Positions 1-10,197 of a DNA stretch of 64,000 bases are shown here, piece by piece. The stretch covers positions 25,501 to 89,500 of the forward strand of contig CAMCZP010000004.1 in assembly GCA_945887855.1 (NCBI GenBank), in the 5' to 3' direction. The notes beneath the pieces are model-generated. The model did no database searches. It worked only from the letters and a program-made list of their open reading frames with translations, and was not told where the DNA came from. Source of the stretch: Leptospira interrogans serovar Manilae. GTDB lineage: Bacteria > Spirochaetota > Leptospiria > Leptospirales > Leptospiraceae. How positions within the stretch are numbered: position 1 is the first letter of the stretch; every line of letters begins with the position of its first letter. Position numbers and translations under genes: made by a program.

Positions 1-327
1 ATCTTTGTTATGAATAAATAATTTTTCTGATAAAGGAGATACATTTTTAATAAGAAAGTTCACCCTGGATTTATCAATCTCAAATAAATGAGCTGATTTA
101 AACCCTCTTGATACCGCTTCCAACCCCATCTGACCTGATCCTGAAAACAAATCCATAAAAATAGCATGCTCTAATTGTAAATTTCCAGAGAGTACTTGAG
201 ATTCAATCATTGCAAAAACTGCTTTTTTTATTAACGCAGGAGTAAAATTAGTATGCCCTTTGAGTGATTCTACCATTGGAATTCGTTTATTTTTTAATGT
301 GCCCGATTGAACTATTAATGATCCCAT
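1..327 (-). CDS. rsmD: 16S rRNA guanine-N2 methyltransferase RsmD, 5' part only
   Basis: The minus strand reads from an ATG at 327 without a stop to base 1, giving 109 residues; the 3' part lies outside the window. The stretch MDLFSGSGQMGLEAVSRG, followed by an acidic residue in HLFEID, is the SAM-binding motif I and strand-2 acid of the RsmD family, which methylates G966 of 16S rRNA. The N-terminal stretch (LKGHTNFTPALIKKAVFAMI) corresponds to the family's 'RPTTDRVREALFNIL' segment but is diverged. A catalytic NPPY-type motif would lie beyond the window edge and cannot be checked. The gene is divergent from the DsbA-like gene, with about 150 bases between the starts. Confidence 0.8.
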   Translation of the reverse strand, partial: MGSLIVQSGTLKNKRIPMVESLKGHTNFTPALIKKAVFAMIESQVLSGNLQLEHAIFMDLFSGSGQMGLEAVSRGFKSAHLFEIDKSRVNFLIKNVSPLSEKLFIHNKD

Positions 328-477
328 AAAATACCATTGTATGCTTTTCAATTGATTGTAATAATAAAATATTTCTTTAATTGAAAATAAGTCTTTTTCA
401 ACACTAGACTGAAATATAAGTTTACATGTTCTTCTTGAAAATTCATTTTGTAATCAGATCTGGAGCAACCTATCTAA

Positions 478-1473
478 ATGAATTCTTTTAAACTTCCATT
501 TTTCAGTCTACTTGCTATATTTATTTCTTATATAGCTATTTCCATTTATCCTGTTTTTACTTTTTTTTCCAATCCTGATAGACAAAACTTTGTTGAGATC
601 AAAGGAAAAAAATATTATATTTCTGATCTAAAAGATAACTCTGCATATAAAAAAGTTAGAAAAGAATTTATCACAAACATCGGTAGTGTTCTCCAATCTT
701 TTTCTATGGAAGAAGTACTTAAACAAGAGGCTAAAGAAAAGAATATAACTGTCCAAGAACTGTTAGCTCAATCCCGTCGACAACCCTCTAATGAAGAAAT
801 ACAAAAAATCTACGAAGACTTTAAAGATAGGCTCCAAGGGATGTCAATTGCTGAAGCACGTCCTAGAATCATAGAATTTATCAATTCAATGGAAGAACAG
901 GAATTTAGGAAAAATCTACTTCAAAAATATAATGTTGCAGTCAACACAGAAAAATCTGATCGCATACAAGTGGAAGAGAAAGGAAACCCATTTTTAGGTT
1001 CAAAAAATTCTAAAGTAACTATAATTGAATTTTCTGATTTTGAATGTCCATATTGCCAGAGAAGCCAATCTGTTAGTAAAAGCTTGCGAGAAAAATACAA
1101 AGATAATATCAGATGGGTCTTTAGAGATTTTCCTCTGAGCTTCCATCAAAATGCAATGTTTGCACACATAGCAGCTAACTGTGCGAACAAGCAAGGAAAG
1201 TATTGGGAATTATTCAATGTTCTATTTCAAAACACTGGATCATTAGAAAAAGCTAATGTTTTAAAATTTGCAAGCGATCTCCATTTAGATATGAAAAGTT
1301 TTGAGGAATGTACAAATGATAGTTCCATTTTATCAGAAATTCAAGATGATATCAGCGAAGGACAAGAGTTGGGCGTAAATGGTACCCCTGCTTTTTTTAT
1401 CAATGGGATTATGATAGAGGGTGCTCAGCCACTATCTGCTTTTGAAAAAATAATTGATCAAGAACTAAAATAA
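478..1473 (+). CDS. DsbA-family thiol-disulfide oxidoreductase, membrane-anchored
   Basis: This 331-residue protein has an N-terminal membrane segment (about residues 7-30), a helical charged region (about 40-155), and a C-terminal thioredoxin-fold DsbA domain. The active site is Cys190-Pro-Tyr-Cys193 in [10 protein letters not shown]. The downstream stretches [14 protein letters not shown] and [20 protein letters not shown] (containing the cis-proline) are typical of the DsbA/BDBD group. The protein should act in the periplasm, anchored to the inner membrane, as a disulfide oxidase or isomerase; the direction of activity cannot be read from sequence. The helical N-terminal part resembles the extra region found in other spirochaete and myxobacterial DsbA-like proteins. 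mdh starts 10 bases downstream, so co-transcription is likely. Confidence 0.85.
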   Translation: MNSFKLPFFSLLAIFISYIAISIYPVFTFFSNPDRQNFVEIKGKKYYISDLKDNSAYKKVRKEFITNIGSVLQSFSMEEVLKQEAKEKNITVQELLAQSRRQPSNEEIQKIYEDFKDRLQGMSIAEARPRIIEFINSMEEQEFRKNLLQKYNVAVNTEKSDRIQVEEKGNPFLGSKNSKVTIIEFSDFECPYCQRSQSVSKSLREKYKDNIRWVFRDFPLSFHQNAMFAHIAANCANKQGKYWELFNVLFQNTGSLEKANVLKFASDLHLDMKSFEECTNDSSILSEIQDDISEGQELGVNGTPAFFINGIMIEGAQPLSAFEKIIDQELK

Positions 1474-1483
1474 AGGAGAATTT

Positions 1484-2470
1484 ATGGGAAAAACAGTAAA
1501 AGTAGCCGTCACTGGAGCGGCGGGGCAAATAGGATATTCATTATTATTCCGAATTGCTTCAGGTCAGATGTTTGGATATGATACTGCAGTTGAATTACAA
1601 CTTCTAGAACTGGAAGCTGCAATACAATCATTGAAAGGGGTAGTAATGGAATTAGAAGATTGTTCTTTCCCCTTATTACAAAAAGTTACTGTAACATCTG
1701 ATTTAGATGTAGCATTCAAAGAAGCAAATTGGGCTCTCCTAGTAGGATCGGTACCTAGAAAAGCTGGAATGGAAAGAGGAGATCTTCTTAAAATCAATGG
1801 TGGAATTTTTACAAAGCAAGGAAAAGCATTAGAAGCAAATGCAGCAAGTAATATAAGAACTTTGGTCGTAGGGAATCCTTGTAATACAAATTGCCTCATA
1901 GCAATGAATAATGCAAAAGGTATTCCAAGTAATCGATGGTTTGCAATGACTAAGTTGGATGAAAATCGTGCAAAAACTCAGCTTGCAATTAAGGCTGGTG
2001 TTAATGTATCTGAAATATCAAATTTGGCAATTTGGGGAAACCATTCTGCTACCCAATATCCTGATTTTTACAATGCAAAAATTTCAGAAAAGCCAGTCAC
2101 AGAGGTTATAAAAGATCACGAGTGGCTAAAAAATGATTTTATTTCCACTGTTCAAAAACGTGGTGCAGCTATAATAGCAACTAGAGGTGCTTCTAGCGCA
2201 GCAAGTGCTGCCAACGCTGTAGTTGATACTGTCAGAAAAATTACCAATGTAAAACCAGTTCAACAAGGTGATTGGTTCAGTGTTGCACTTTGCTCAGATG
2301 GTAGCTATGGTGCAGAGAAAGGTCTTATCTTTGGATATCCAGTTCGATCCAATGGTACTAATATAGAAATCGTTCAGGATCTACCTTTCAATGACTTCAG
2401 CAAAGAAAAATTTAAAATCACACATGATGAATTACTTGCTGAAAGAAATGATGTTAAGGATATGATTTGA
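1484..2470 (+). CDS. mdh: malate dehydrogenase
   Basis: This 328-residue enzyme interconverts malate and oxaloacetate in the TCA cycle with NAD. The Rossmann motif [10 protein letters not shown] is at the N-terminus. Further MDH signatures are [16 protein letters not shown] (mobile loop with substrate arginines), [30 protein letters not shown] and the catalytic-histidine segment [12 protein letters not shown]. Length and motif spacing fit the cytosolic-type (group 2) MDH of Leptospira and Thermus. A strong ribosome-binding site, AAAGGAG, precedes the ATG. It follows the DsbA-like gene closely, and a hairpin at 2491-2512 lies just after its stop. Confidence 0.97.
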   Translation: MGKTVKVAVTGAAGQIGYSLLFRIASGQMFGYDTAVELQLLELEAAIQSLKGVVMELEDCSFPLLQKVTVTSDLDVAFKEANWALLVGSVPRKAGMERGDLLKINGGIFTKQGKALEANAASNIRTLVVGNPCNTNCLIAMNNAKGIPSNRWFAMTKLDENRAKTQLAIKAGVNVSEISNLAIWGNHSATQYPDFYNAKISEKPVTEVIKDHEWLKNDFISTVQKRGAAIIATRGASSAASAANAVVDTVRKITNVKPVQQGDWFSVALCSDGSYGAEKGLIFGYPVRSNGTNIEIVQDLPFNDFSKEKFKITHDELLAERNDVKDMI

Positions 2471-2490
2471 TCCAATTTAAAATCAATGAT

Positions 2491-2512
2491 ACCCTCCAGA
2501 AAATTGGAGGGT
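2491..2512 (+). promoter_or_regulatory. hairpin holding the only good Shine-Dalgarno of the next gene
   Basis: ACCCTCCA (2491-2498) and TGGAGGGT (2505-2512) form a perfect 8-bp stem with a six-base loop. No T-run follows, so it is a poor intrinsic terminator. The 3' arm carries GGAGG, the only Shine-Dalgarno-like sequence before the ATG at 2525, and the 5' arm carries its complement. The stem could therefore hide the ribosome-binding site, or protect the mdh 3' end. Function is inferred. Confidence 0.4.
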
Positions 2513-2524
2513 GCTAAGAATCAA

Positions 2525-2830
2525 ATGAATTTTTTCAATATATCAATTGTAGTTTCAATTTTTTTTGGTGCTTTGTTAATATTTCTTATTAATAGTAAAG
2601 TAATAACATTTTCATTGAAATCTAATTTAGAAAAAATAAGAAGCGCAGCAAATTCTCCTTTGCAAAGAGATTCATATATTTTATTAATCTCTTTTTTTAT
2701 ATTTTTAGTATTACCTCTTTTTTGGGGTTTATCTTTCTTCTTGGTTTCTGATGGAAATGTAGTTGTAGTTATATTTACTATTGCTTGGATTTACAATTGG
2801 CTTAAGTATACATTTTTTTTAGAAGAATAA
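2525..2830 (+). CDS. small membrane protein, unknown function
   Basis: This 101-residue protein has two or three hydrophobic segments (about residues 5-25, 52-75 and 80-97) and ends in a short acidic tail. I recognise no family. I chose the ATG at 2525 rather than an in-frame ATG at 2486, because the earlier start would place the upstream hairpin inside the coding sequence and would put 13 polar residues before the first membrane segment. It lies 54 bases after mdh and converges with the MotB-like gene, one base separating the stop codons. Confidence 0.6.
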   Translation: MNFFNISIVVSIFFGALLIFLINSKVITFSLKSNLEKIRSAANSPLQRDSYILLISFFIFLVLPLFWGLSFFLVSDGNVVVVIFTIAWIYNWLKYTFFLEE

Positions 2831-2831
2831 T

Positions 2832-3557
2832 TTATTTTTTTCTAATCAAAACTTCAAACCTTTCCTGCTTAGCAATATCCTCTAAAGACTCTTCCTCAAT
2901 ATTTAATTTTTGAAATTCCGACATACCCTGAACTGAAATACGAGATTCAGGGATACCGTATTTACTAGAAATTTCCTTTGCGAGATAAGATGCTCTATGG
3001 GCATTGTACTCCCAATTATTTTCAAAATTTGCTCTTTTTGTTTCTGGTAGGTAAGGAATTTGGACTCTTACTATTATTTCTAAAGGAGTTTCTCGATCCA
3101 TCTCTTGGAGTTTTATAAAAACCGCATCAGCTTCTTCAGGAAGTTTTACATTTCCCTCACCCAGTGAAGAAGCAGGGATAGTAAGAGTGAGTTCTTCTTT
3201 ATTTTCGAGTTTGACCATTATTTTATCTGTGATTAGAACCTTTTTAACTACAGCTTGGATACGTTCCCATAGCCTATACATCTGTGACTTTGGAACTAGA
3301 TCCTGATCTTGTATCAGGCCCTGGCTTCCATCCAATACAATTTCTTGCCCTTTTTCATCTAATCCAAAACCACCCCGAATAGAACTTGCTACTGTTTGCA
3401 GTTTGATGGAATCTACATTAGAAATTGAGTACATAACAATAAATAAACCCAGTAGCAATGTTATCATATCCGAGTAGGTTAAGAGCCATCGTTCGGATTG
3501 GTCTTTTTCAGTTTCAACTTTCTTTTGAAATTTTCTAAACTTTCTATTATCATTCAT
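2832..3557 (-). CDS. motB: MotB-like stator protein with OmpA-type peptidoglycan-binding domain
   Basis: This 241-residue protein has a cytoplasmic basic N-terminus, one membrane helix (about residues 25-45) and a C-terminal OmpA/MotB domain. The helix sequence WLLTYSDMITLLLGLFIVMY matches the MotB plug and helix region, and Asp30 aligns with the proton-accepting aspartate of MotB stators. The C-terminal part (NAHRASYLAKEI...YGIPESRISVQGMSE) is the peptidoglycan-binding fold. MotB normally works with MotA to drive the flagellar motor. No motA lies next to it; it is the last gene of a four-gene overlapping operon (5236 to 2832). It may pair with a MotA encoded elsewhere, or be one of the additional MotB-like OmpA proteins of spirochaetes. 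Confidence 0.85.
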   Translation of the reverse strand: MNDNRKFRKFQKKVETEKDQSERWLLTYSDMITLLLGLFIVMYSISNVDSIKLQTVASSIRGGFGLDEKGQEIVLDGSQGLIQDQDLVPKSQMYRLWERIQAVVKKVLITDKIMVKLENKEELTLTIPASSLGEGNVKLPEEADAVFIKLQEMDRETPLEIIVRVQIPYLPETKRANFENNWEYNAHRASYLAKEISSKYGIPESRISVQGMSEFQKLNIEEESLEDIAKQERFEVLIRKK

Positions 3558-4210
3558 TTTTCTTCTCTGATATTAGGAAATCGATCAAACAGATATGCCC
3601 ATTCTTTAGTTTTCACTTCTTCATAAAATGCATCAAATATTTCACGTCTTACAGGCATACAAGCATAATAACCATCTTCTATAGTTTCAAAGAGAGGATG
3701 AATTCCAAGCATCTTGGACATTACTTTTACAGGCTTAATAATTACTGCATTGATTGGTCTATGTGCTAATTCATAAAATTGTTGTAAGTTAGTTAGAACA
3801 TGCTGTAACTGATGTGCTCTATCTTTCGAGTGACCAATTTCTGAATAGTATTCATCATATTGAACCCTTGTAAGAGCCTCACCTTTCCAACCTTTACCTA
3901 AAATTAAATTTGCCATTATTTCATCTAACGTATCTGTAAGCTGGTTTAATTCCATAAGTTGCTCAACATTCTCACGTGTAGATTCTTTCATTATATTTTT
4001 TACTTTATCAAAACTATCAATAGCAAGATGAATCCATTCTTTTCTTCCATCTAAATTATATATTTTTTCAAAGAAATATTGAACCATAAGAAGAGTTTCT
4101 TCACGATTAAAATAATCAGAATAAAACTGATGGAATCTTTCAACCTGAGCCCTCACTACTTCTTTCTTAGCATTGTAAATTTGCTCTTCCGTATAATCTG
4201 TCATGTTCAC
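3554..4210 (-). CDS. helical cytoplasmic protein upstream of motB, unknown function
   Basis: This protein of about 218 residues has no signal peptide or membrane segment and is mostly helical and charged. It begins with GTG at 4210, overlapping the upstream stop by GTGA, or with ATG at 4204. Its stop overlaps motB by four bases, which suggests translational coupling. The segment FHQFYSDYFNR...VQYFFEKIYNLDG resembles the core of the uncharacterised 'FFLEELY motif' proteins, a weak resemblance made by eye. Its position directly before motB hints at a role in motor assembly or motility, but this is only an inference. Confidence 0.8.
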   Translation of the reverse strand: MNMTDYTEEQIYNAKKEVVRAQVERFHQFYSDYFNREETLLMVQYFFEKIYNLDGRKEWIHLAIDSFDKVKNIMKESTRENVEQLMELNQLTDTLDEIMANLILGKGWKGEALTRVQYDEYYSEIGHSKDRAHQLQHVLTNLQQFYELAHRPINAVIIKPVKVMSKMLGIHPLFETIEDGYYACMPVRREIFDAFYEEVKTKEWAYLFDRFPNIREEK

Positions 4211-4857
4211 TTAGTCTCAGCCGATAAATTAAATGTATTGTCTTGCCATAAAAATCTTAGTTTATCATCACCCGGAGAGTAAATGAAAAGTTGATTTTTA
4301 TTTTTAAGCTCAAAAGAAGCAGTCTTCCATTTCCTTAGGAAGCCTTCTTCTTTAAGTGAATTTAGTCCATCGAAAATTTTTATCCCATTACGATATATCA
4401 TTGGTACTTTAAATAGACCAATAGGAGGCTCCTCAGAAAGAATTGTAAAGAAAAGAGAATAAAAGTCATCCTTATCTATTTTGTAATATGTAATATCATT
4501 AATTATCAATGGCTTTTTAGTATCTAATAAATCCGTAGGAACAAATTCACTCTTGCCAATATCATAATTATAGGCTCCATAATTTGATAAAATATAACTT
4601 TGTCTTACAATTATATTATTATTGTTAATTATAGATAACAACTCTTCATTCTTATCACGAAAAATATATATTGAAGAATTTTTTTGAGATTCATCTAATA
4701 TTAGATCTTTATAATATACTAGTTTGGGATAAATTCCCTTAAAGTCCCTTTCTGGATAAAGTAACTTTATTACATTAATATTCTGATCCGAATCAATACA
4801 GGATGATATTAAAAAAACAAACAATAGGATAGCTAATAATTCTATTTTATTTTTCAT
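4207..4857 (-). CDS. putative lipoprotein, unknown function
   Basis: This 216-residue protein has a signal peptide of about 19 residues ending in the lipobox LISSC, so it should be lipidated and exported. The mature part is rich in Ile, Asn, Tyr and Lys and shows no family I recognise. It overlaps the upstream DUF423 gene by 11 bases and the downstream gene by four, so it is part of a compact operon ending in motB. Confidence 0.8.
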   Translation of the reverse strand: MKNKIELLAILLFVFLISSCIDSDQNINVIKLLYPERDFKGIYPKLVYYKDLILDESQKNSSIYIFRDKNEELLSIINNNNIIVRQSYILSNYGAYNYDIGKSEFVPTDLLDTKKPLIINDITYYKIDKDDFYSLFFTILSEEPPIGLFKVPMIYRNGIKIFDGLNSLKEEGFLRKWKTASFELKNKNQLFIYSPGDDKLRFLWQDNTFNLSAETK

Positions 4858-5236
4858 CGTTAAATTTTGATTTGGTACATCCTAATATTATAAAAATCCA
4901 ACCTATTAAAAAAAGTAATCCTCCAATCGGAGTTATCATTCCAAATTTTTTAACTCCAGTTATGGCTAATGTGTATAAACTCCCGCTAAATATGATTATC
5001 CCAAACATAAACAAATAGGAAGAAATTTTGAATTCTTTTTTAGGTGAAAAATTATATAACAATCCAGATATAAATATAGCCAATGCATGGATGATGTGGT
5101 ATCGGTTTCCAATCTCATATACAATTAATAATTCAGGTGGGACACTACTTTTTAAAAGATGACTCCCAATTGCTCCCAGCCCTACTCCCACAAAAGCAAG
5201 AGATCCAGCTAAAGCAAAAATATACTTTATGGTCAT
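4847..5236 (-). CDS. DUF423 family membrane protein
   Basis: This 129-residue protein has four predicted membrane helices. The N-terminal stretch LAFVGVGLGAIGSHLLK and the later RYHIIHALAIFISG and TPIGGLLFLIGW match the YgdD/DUF423 family of small inner-membrane proteins of unknown function. It is the first gene of the minus-strand operon leading to motB and overlaps the next gene by 11 bases. Confidence 0.85.
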   Translation of the reverse strand: MTIKYIFALAGSLAFVGVGLGAIGSHLLKSSVPPELLIVYEIGNRYHIIHALAIFISGLLYNFSPKKEFKISSYLFMFGIIIFSGSLYTLAITGVKKFGMITPIGGLLFLIGWIFIILGCTKSKFNDEK

Positions 5237-5420
5237 AAAGCTATTAAAATCAAATCCAGTCTAAAAATCTATATAGTTTTCGAGGAAATATCGGATTCTA
5301 GAATCAAGAAATGAAACACTATAATTTCCTTGACTGAGATAAAAACTATTCAATCCTGACAATAGACTCTAAAGATAACTGGCTTTAGATTCCACGGTAT
5401 CATAATTATAAGGTAACAAC

Positions 5421-5582
5421 ATGAAAAGAACATACCAACCAAGTAAAATTAAACGGGTAAGAACCCATGGTTTTCGATCCAGAATGGCTACGCCAGGCGG
5501 AAGATCTGTGATTGCCCGAAGAAGACTCAAAGGAAGATATAAGTTAACTGTATCTGATGAAAAAATCGGCAGAAAATACTAA
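5421..5582 (+). CDS. rpmH: 50S ribosomal protein L34
   Basis: A 53-residue open frame starts with ATG at 5421, preceded by AAGG, and ends with TAA at 5580-5582. The sequence begins [20 protein letters not shown] and continues through [18 protein letters not shown], the highly conserved L34 signature. The protein binds 23S rRNA in the large subunit. It opens the rpmH-rnpA-yidD-yidC-khpB-mnmE cluster; rnpA begins four bases after its stop. No dnaA gene or DnaA-box cluster is seen next to it. Confidence 0.97.
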   Translation: MKRTYQPSKIKRVRTHGFRSRMATPGGRSVIARRRLKGRYKLTVSDEKIGRKY

Positions 5583-5586
5583 TTGA

Positions 5587-5922
5587 TTGCCTCATCAGTG
5601 GATTACTCTGACTGATCGCAGCCAAATTAGAGAAGTATTTCGGAAAGGAACTCGAAAAGGGTCCAAAGCTTTGAATATTTGTTTTAAAAAAAATTCACTT
5701 TCTTTTACAAGGTATCTTTTTTGTTCAGATAAAACCTCTAAAAATGCTGTAAATAGAAACAGAATAAAGCGAGTTTTAAGAGCTTTGGTTCGTGACAGAG
5801 ATATAGAGCATCCAGTTGGCTTTGATATTGCAATTACAGGCGGTTTAGAACTTAATTCACTACAATTTTCTGAAAGAAAAAAAGTTCTAATGAATCTATT
5901 TCAAAATGTTTGTGTTAAATAA
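5587..5922 (+). CDS. rnpA: ribonuclease P protein component
   Basis: This 111-residue basic protein is the cofactor of the RNase P ribozyme, which trims tRNA 5' leaders. The RNase P signature is seen in NAVNRNRIKRVLRALVRD. The start is TTG at 5587; the codon just before it is an in-frame stop, so no longer form is possible. There is no clear Shine-Dalgarno, and translation probably couples to rpmH four bases upstream. Its last 17 bases overlap yidD in another frame. Confidence 0.93.
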   Translation: MPHQWITLTDRSQIREVFRKGTRKGSKALNICFKKNSLSFTRYLFCSDKTSKNAVNRNRIKRVLRALVRDRDIEHPVGFDIAITGGLELNSLQFSERKKVLMNLFQNVCVK

Positions 5923-6148
5923 ATTATCTATACTACTACTCTTAGCATATAAAAAATTTATTTCTCCATTTCTTCCTCCTGTTTGTAGATTCACTCCTTC
6001 TTGTTCCGAGTATGCTCTAGAATCATATAAAATGTACGGTTTCTTCAAAGCATCTTTTTTAACTATATCTAGGATATTGAGATGCAACCCCCTTTTTGAG
6101 GGAGGAATTGACCCCGTACCTCTAAAACCCACAAAAAAGGACTTATAG
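5906..6148 (+). CDS. yidD: membrane protein insertion efficiency factor YidD
   Basis: This 80-residue protein carries the full YidD signature: YKKFISPFLPPVCRFTPSCS, EYALESYKMYGFFKASF, then RILRCNPLFEGGIDPVP, with the conserved cysteines. It assists insertion of membrane proteins by YidC or Sec. It overlaps the end of rnpA, and yidC begins immediately after its stop codon. Confidence 0.95.
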   Translation: MFVLNKLSILLLLAYKKFISPFLPPVCRFTPSCSEYALESYKMYGFFKASFLTISRILRCNPLFEGGIDPVPLKPTKKDL

Positions 6149-8083
6149 ATGGAAGATAGACAACAGCGAATATTTTTAGCAATCTTAATGAGCTTAGGGC
6201 TTTGGATGGCTTTCAATTATTTTTTATTCCCACCAGTAGAACGAAAACAGGCATCTAACAATGGGAAGAAAGTAGAGGCAATAGCTTCTGAAAGCAAACC
6301 TGAAGATGTTCAGATCAAGACAGACCAAAAACTTGAACTCCCCAAACAGGACACCCAAACCCCTAAATTCAATCCAGAAGATATAAAAAAATACTATATA
6401 AAAACAGATAGTTTTCTAATTCAATTGAGCTCTCTTGGTGGTAAAATTGAAAGATTTTATATAAAAAATTATAAACATATCGATGGAACTAATGTATTAA
6501 TTACAAAAGATAGTACAAGTTCAATGGAATTTAATGGAGAGACTTTCCAAGCAGTTGAAATCTCTAGAGGCAAGGGGTTTGACTTCAATCCAATCAATTC
6601 TATAGAAGAAGCTTCTATTTCTCCCTATTTAAATGTTAACTTTAAGTCCTTTGAGACCAAAGAAACTAATTCATTTACTTTTGAAACAGATTCCTTAGAT
6701 TCAAAAACGAAAATAAAAAAAGAGTTTAGATTTTTTCCAAAAGAAAATTATTTTAAATTTAAATATTCAATTACAAATACAGGCACCTCAACAGAAATTC
6801 TTGGAATGCCGAATAAGCCATATCTTTTCCGTAGCTTTAGTAGCTTAGGTCCACATAAACTTGCCCCCACAAACGACAGAGACCAAGTGCATTTTTTTAG
6901 ATATTACTACCTAGATGGTTCTTTTAAAGACAGCATTGATGGAACTTCTTCTGAAGGATTTTTCTCAAATTTATTCGGCCAAGAGTCAAAAGACAAAAGA
7001 TTTACAGAGGTACCCACAAAAGGGGATGGATTTGATTTCTTTGGAGTTGGGAGCCGTTATTTTATTGCTGTCTTAGATCCACTCAATCATAGACCTAGCG
7101 GTGTAATCTTAGATAACCGTGATGGTAATACTACAGGAGTGATAGCCGAATATGATAGCATAAAACTTGCTCCTGGAGAAACGGAAACATTTGATTTTGC
7201 TGCATACACAGGAATTCGAGAAGAAGATGGAATGGTCTTTAGAGACAATACTCTAAATCCCGTCGAGTCAAAAGAATCCCCATTTATTGGGCTTTCCGAG
7301 AAGTTAAATAAGTCTTTTAACCAAGGTCTTACAACTCCGTTTCGAAATGGAATCATATGGATTTTTAAGAAACTATACTTATTTTTAATTCCAAACTATG
7401 GATGGTGTATCATTGTTTTCTCTCTATTGCTAAAACTTGTTTTTTACCCTCTTAACCAAAAGCAAGCTGAAAGCATGAAAAAAATGCAGGAACTAAATCC
7501 CCTTATCCAAGAAATAAATGTTAAATATGAAAAAGATCCCGCTCTTAAACAACAAAAGATTATGGAGCTGTACAAAAAAAATAATGCAAACCCTGTGAGT
7601 GGATGTTTGCCAATGTTAGTTCAAATTCCTATATTTATTGCACTATATACAGCTTTTAGTGATACAATTGATCTTTGGAAAAGTCCATTTTTATGGATAA
7701 ATGATTTAAGTGAGCCAGACACTGTATGGATTTCACCAATCGTACTTGGTAGTAGTTTTAATTTAAATCTTTTACCAATCATTATGGTGGGGACTCAAAT
7801 AGTTCAAACTAGAATGACTTCTGTATCTACTGATCCAAATCAAAAGATAATGATGTATATGATGCCTGTTATTATGACTTTTTTCTTTTGGTCAATGCCA
7901 AGTGGAGTTACTCTCTATTGGACTACACAAAATTTCTTTTCAATAGCACAACAGTATTATACAAATAGATTTGTGGAAACTAAAAAGAAGCAAAAAGAAA
8001 ATACCTCTATTGCACAGATTTCCACGCCAACCACCCCACCGGTGATTAGGCAAAACAAAGGTCCAAGAAAAGGTAAACGTTGA
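6149..8083 (+). CDS. yidC: membrane protein insertase YidC
   Basis: This 644-residue protein has an N-terminal membrane anchor (about residues 7-25), a low-complexity linker, a large periplasmic beta-sandwich domain (about 55-370) and the C-terminal 60-kDa-IMP/Oxa1 domain (about 395-615). The Oxa1 part shows [35 protein letters not shown] and [15 protein letters not shown]. The tail is basic, as in many YidC proteins that lack a partner tail-binding factor. YidC inserts and folds inner-membrane proteins alone or with SecYEG. The ATG directly follows the yidD stop. Confidence 0.96.
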   Translation: MEDRQQRIFLAILMSLGLWMAFNYFLFPPVERKQASNNGKKVEAIASESKPEDVQIKTDQKLELPKQDTQTPKFNPEDIKKYYIKTDSFLIQLSSLGGKIERFYIKNYKHIDGTNVLITKDSTSSMEFNGETFQAVEISRGKGFDFNPINSIEEASISPYLNVNFKSFETKETNSFTFETDSLDSKTKIKKEFRFFPKENYFKFKYSITNTGTSTEILGMPNKPYLFRSFSSLGPHKLAPTNDRDQVHFFRYYYLDGSFKDSIDGTSSEGFFSNLFGQESKDKRFTEVPTKGDGFDFFGVGSRYFIAVLDPLNHRPSGVILDNRDGNTTGVIAEYDSIKLAPGETETFDFAAYTGIREEDGMVFRDNTLNPVESKESPFIGLSEKLNKSFNQGLTTPFRNGIIWIFKKLYLFLIPNYGWCIIVFSLLLKLVFYPLNQKQAESMKKMQELNPLIQEINVKYEKDPALKQQKIMELYKKNNANPVSGCLPMLVQIPIFIALYTAFSDTIDLWKSPFLWINDLSEPDTVWISPIVLGSSFNLNLLPIIMVGTQIVQTRMTSVSTDPNQKIMMYMMPVIMTFFFWSMPSGVTLYWTTQNFFSIAQQYYTNRFVETKKKQKENTSIAQISTPTTPPVIRQNKGPRKGKR

Positions 8084-8106
8084 AATTATAAATTCGGAGA
8101 AAATAA

Positions 8107-8811
8107 ATGTTAAATTATATTTTTGAAGCAGAAGGGAAATCTAAATCAGAGGCAGAGGAAACAACTTTAAAATTACTACGCCTCGAAGATGGAGATTTAC
8201 AATTTGAAACAATTGAATCTGGAAAAGGAGGTTTTCTAGGTATCACGTCTAAAAAACCAGCAGTTGTGAGAGCATATGTTGCATCTAAAGATTTACCAGC
8301 AGAAAAAATCATACATGGAATTATCATCACTCTTTTGAAAAAAATGGGAATCGATGCTGAAGTTGTTGGTATGGGAGATGTAGATGGAAAAATATATATT
8401 GAACTAGCAAGCAACGAGTCTGGAATTCTCATTGGGAAGAGAGGTAGTACATTAGATTCCCTTCAATTTTTATTAAATGTTATGGTGGATTCAAAGATTC
8501 GGCACGGAAGAAAAATAATTCTAGATATTGAATCGTACCGTGATAAAAGAGAAATGTCTTTAGTTAGACTAGGAAAATCTATTGCATCCTCAGTAGCTAG
8601 GACAGGGAAGTCACGATTGCTAGAACCTATGAATCCTTATGAGCGAAGAATTATACATATGGCACTCCAGAAAGATGAAAAAGTTTTTACCCGTAGTGAA
8701 GGGAATGGAACTTATAAACGTGTTAGAATTATATCTATGAAAGATAAACACAAATACAAAGACGTGGACAAAAAGAAAGACTTTCCAGACGACGATTTCC
8801 TTGAAGAATGA
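8107..8811 (+). CDS. khpB: RNA-binding protein KhpB (Jag/EloR), Jag-N, KH and R3H domains
   Basis: This 234-residue protein has a Jag-N domain (about residues 1-52, with GGFLGI), a KH domain (about 80-145, with [15 protein letters not shown]) and an R3H domain (about 155-220, with [15 protein letters not shown] and [14 protein letters not shown]). The family binds RNA and, in Gram-positive bacteria, links to cell-wall elongation; its spirochaete role is unknown. A GGAGA motif precedes the ATG. The last 11 bases overlap mnmE. Confidence 0.93.
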   Translation: MLNYIFEAEGKSKSEAEETTLKLLRLEDGDLQFETIESGKGGFLGITSKKPAVVRAYVASKDLPAEKIIHGIIITLLKKMGIDAEVVGMGDVDGKIYIELASNESGILIGKRGSTLDSLQFLLNVMVDSKIRHGRKIILDIESYRDKREMSLVRLGKSIASSVARTGKSRLLEPMNPYERRIIHMALQKDEKVFTRSEGNGTYKRVRIISMKDKHKYKDVDKKKDFPDDDFLEE

Positions 8812-10186
8812 TACAATTGCCGCAATTTCTACACCTTTATTATCTGGTGCAATAGGCATTATTCGCTTATCAGGACCAGATACTCTTTCAATTTCTGAAA
8901 AAATTCTCTCCAAAAATTCAATCCCTCTTACCAAAGATAAAATTAGCCAAATCCCCCGGAGTGCCATCTATTGCGACCTTGGCTACCCCAATCCCATAGA
9001 TAAAATCATTTATACCTACTTCAAAAGCCCTTTCTCCTATACAGGTGAAGAAATGGCTGAGTTTTCCCTCCATGGGAATCCTATACTCCTGAGAGAGGCA
9101 TTAGAGCTACTTTTTAAGGAAGGTGCAAGACCCGCAGAAAGAGGTGAATTTACTAAACGAGCTTATATAAATGGAAAGGTAGATCTAACCCAAGCGGAAG
9201 CAATTGCTCAAATGATTCGAGCTAGATCTCGATTTGAATTGGAGCTTGCTCAAAAAAATAATTTTGGTGAGATTCATAGGCTTACATCAAAATTAAGAAG
9301 CGAACTTATCAATTTAAAATCAGAATGCGAAGCAGAAATAGATTTTTCAACAGAAGATTTAACATTTGAATCTTTATCGGAAAGGGTTGAGAGGATAAAA
9401 AATGTAATCTCATTGTGTAAAACTACACTCCAAAGATCGGATAGGGCTGAGTCCTTAATTGAAAGTACGAAAATCGTAATCTACGGTGAGCCCAACACGG
9501 GTAAATCCTCCTTAATGAATTTGCTTTTAGGAAAAGATAGGGCTATAGTATCAGATACTCCAGGAACCACTAGAGATTTTCTTTCTGAAGAGATCCAGAT
9601 TTCAGGTATTCCAATAAAGCTTGTGGATACAGCTGGTATACGGAGTACAAATGATACAGTTGAAAAACTTGGTATAGAAAAAAGTAAGTCTGAATACAAT
9701 AGTGCTAATATAAAAATAATTGTTTTAGATGGATCTAACTATAAAGATTCACTTAATTTTATAAAAACTCACTTTAAAGATTTCAAAAATTCAATTATTT
9801 TAGCCAATAAAATAGATATGGTTTCAGCAGATTGGGATCGAACTGAATTTAATAAGATTTTAGATAATCAAGAAGGAAGCTACTTTGAAATATCTTGTAA
9901 GTCTAAAGATGGTATAGAAGAATTTATTAATTATCTTTACGAAAGAATTAATCGAACTGAAAATCCAGAAAATTTAATACTTTTGGAAGCAAGAAATAAA
10001 TACCATTTTGGAAAAATACTAATTTCTTTAGAAACCACACTACATTTGATAGACAATAATTCGCCAGCCGAGATATATGTTAATGAGATTGACGAAGCTC
10101 TTGTTTCAATAGGACTTATCAATGGAAAAATTGATACTGAAGAAATACTAGGGCGGGTATTTAGTAAATTTTGTGTAGGTAAATAA
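8801..10186 (+). CDS. mnmE: tRNA modification GTPase MnmE
   Basis: This 461-residue protein acts with MnmG to make the 5-(carboxymethyl)aminomethyl modification at wobble uridine 34. It shows the N-terminal formyl-tetrahydrofolate-binding domain ([22 protein letters not shown]), helical domain, and inserted G domain with [12 protein letters not shown] (G1), DTAGIRST (G3) and NKID (G4). It ends in the catalytic FCVGK motif. The start is TTG at 8801, 11 bases inside khpB; no alternative ATG fits the conserved N-terminus. The gene closes the rpmH cluster. Confidence 0.96.
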   Translation: MKNDTIAAISTPLLSGAIGIIRLSGPDTLSISEKILSKNSIPLTKDKISQIPRSAIYCDLGYPNPIDKIIYTYFKSPFSYTGEEMAEFSLHGNPILLREALELLFKEGARPAERGEFTKRAYINGKVDLTQAEAIAQMIRARSRFELELAQKNNFGEIHRLTSKLRSELINLKSECEAEIDFSTEDLTFESLSERVERIKNVISLCKTTLQRSDRAESLIESTKIVIYGEPNTGKSSLMNLLLGKDRAIVSDTPGTTRDFLSEEIQISGIPIKLVDTAGIRSTNDTVEKLGIEKSKSEYNSANIKIIVLDGSNYKDSLNFIKTHFKDFKNSIILANKIDMVSADWDRTEFNKILDNQEGSYFEISCKSKDGIEEFINYLYERINRTENPENLILLEARNKYHFGKILISLETTLHLIDNNSPAEIYVNEIDEALVSIGLINGKIDTEEILGRVFSKFCVGK

Positions 10187-10197
10187 TAGGAGAGACT

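Noticed and set aside
5237..5420. Possible replication origin or structured RNA before rpmH.
   Set aside because: No DnaA boxes or strong structure were seen; only a weak six-base inverted repeat (CTAAAG/CTTTAG).
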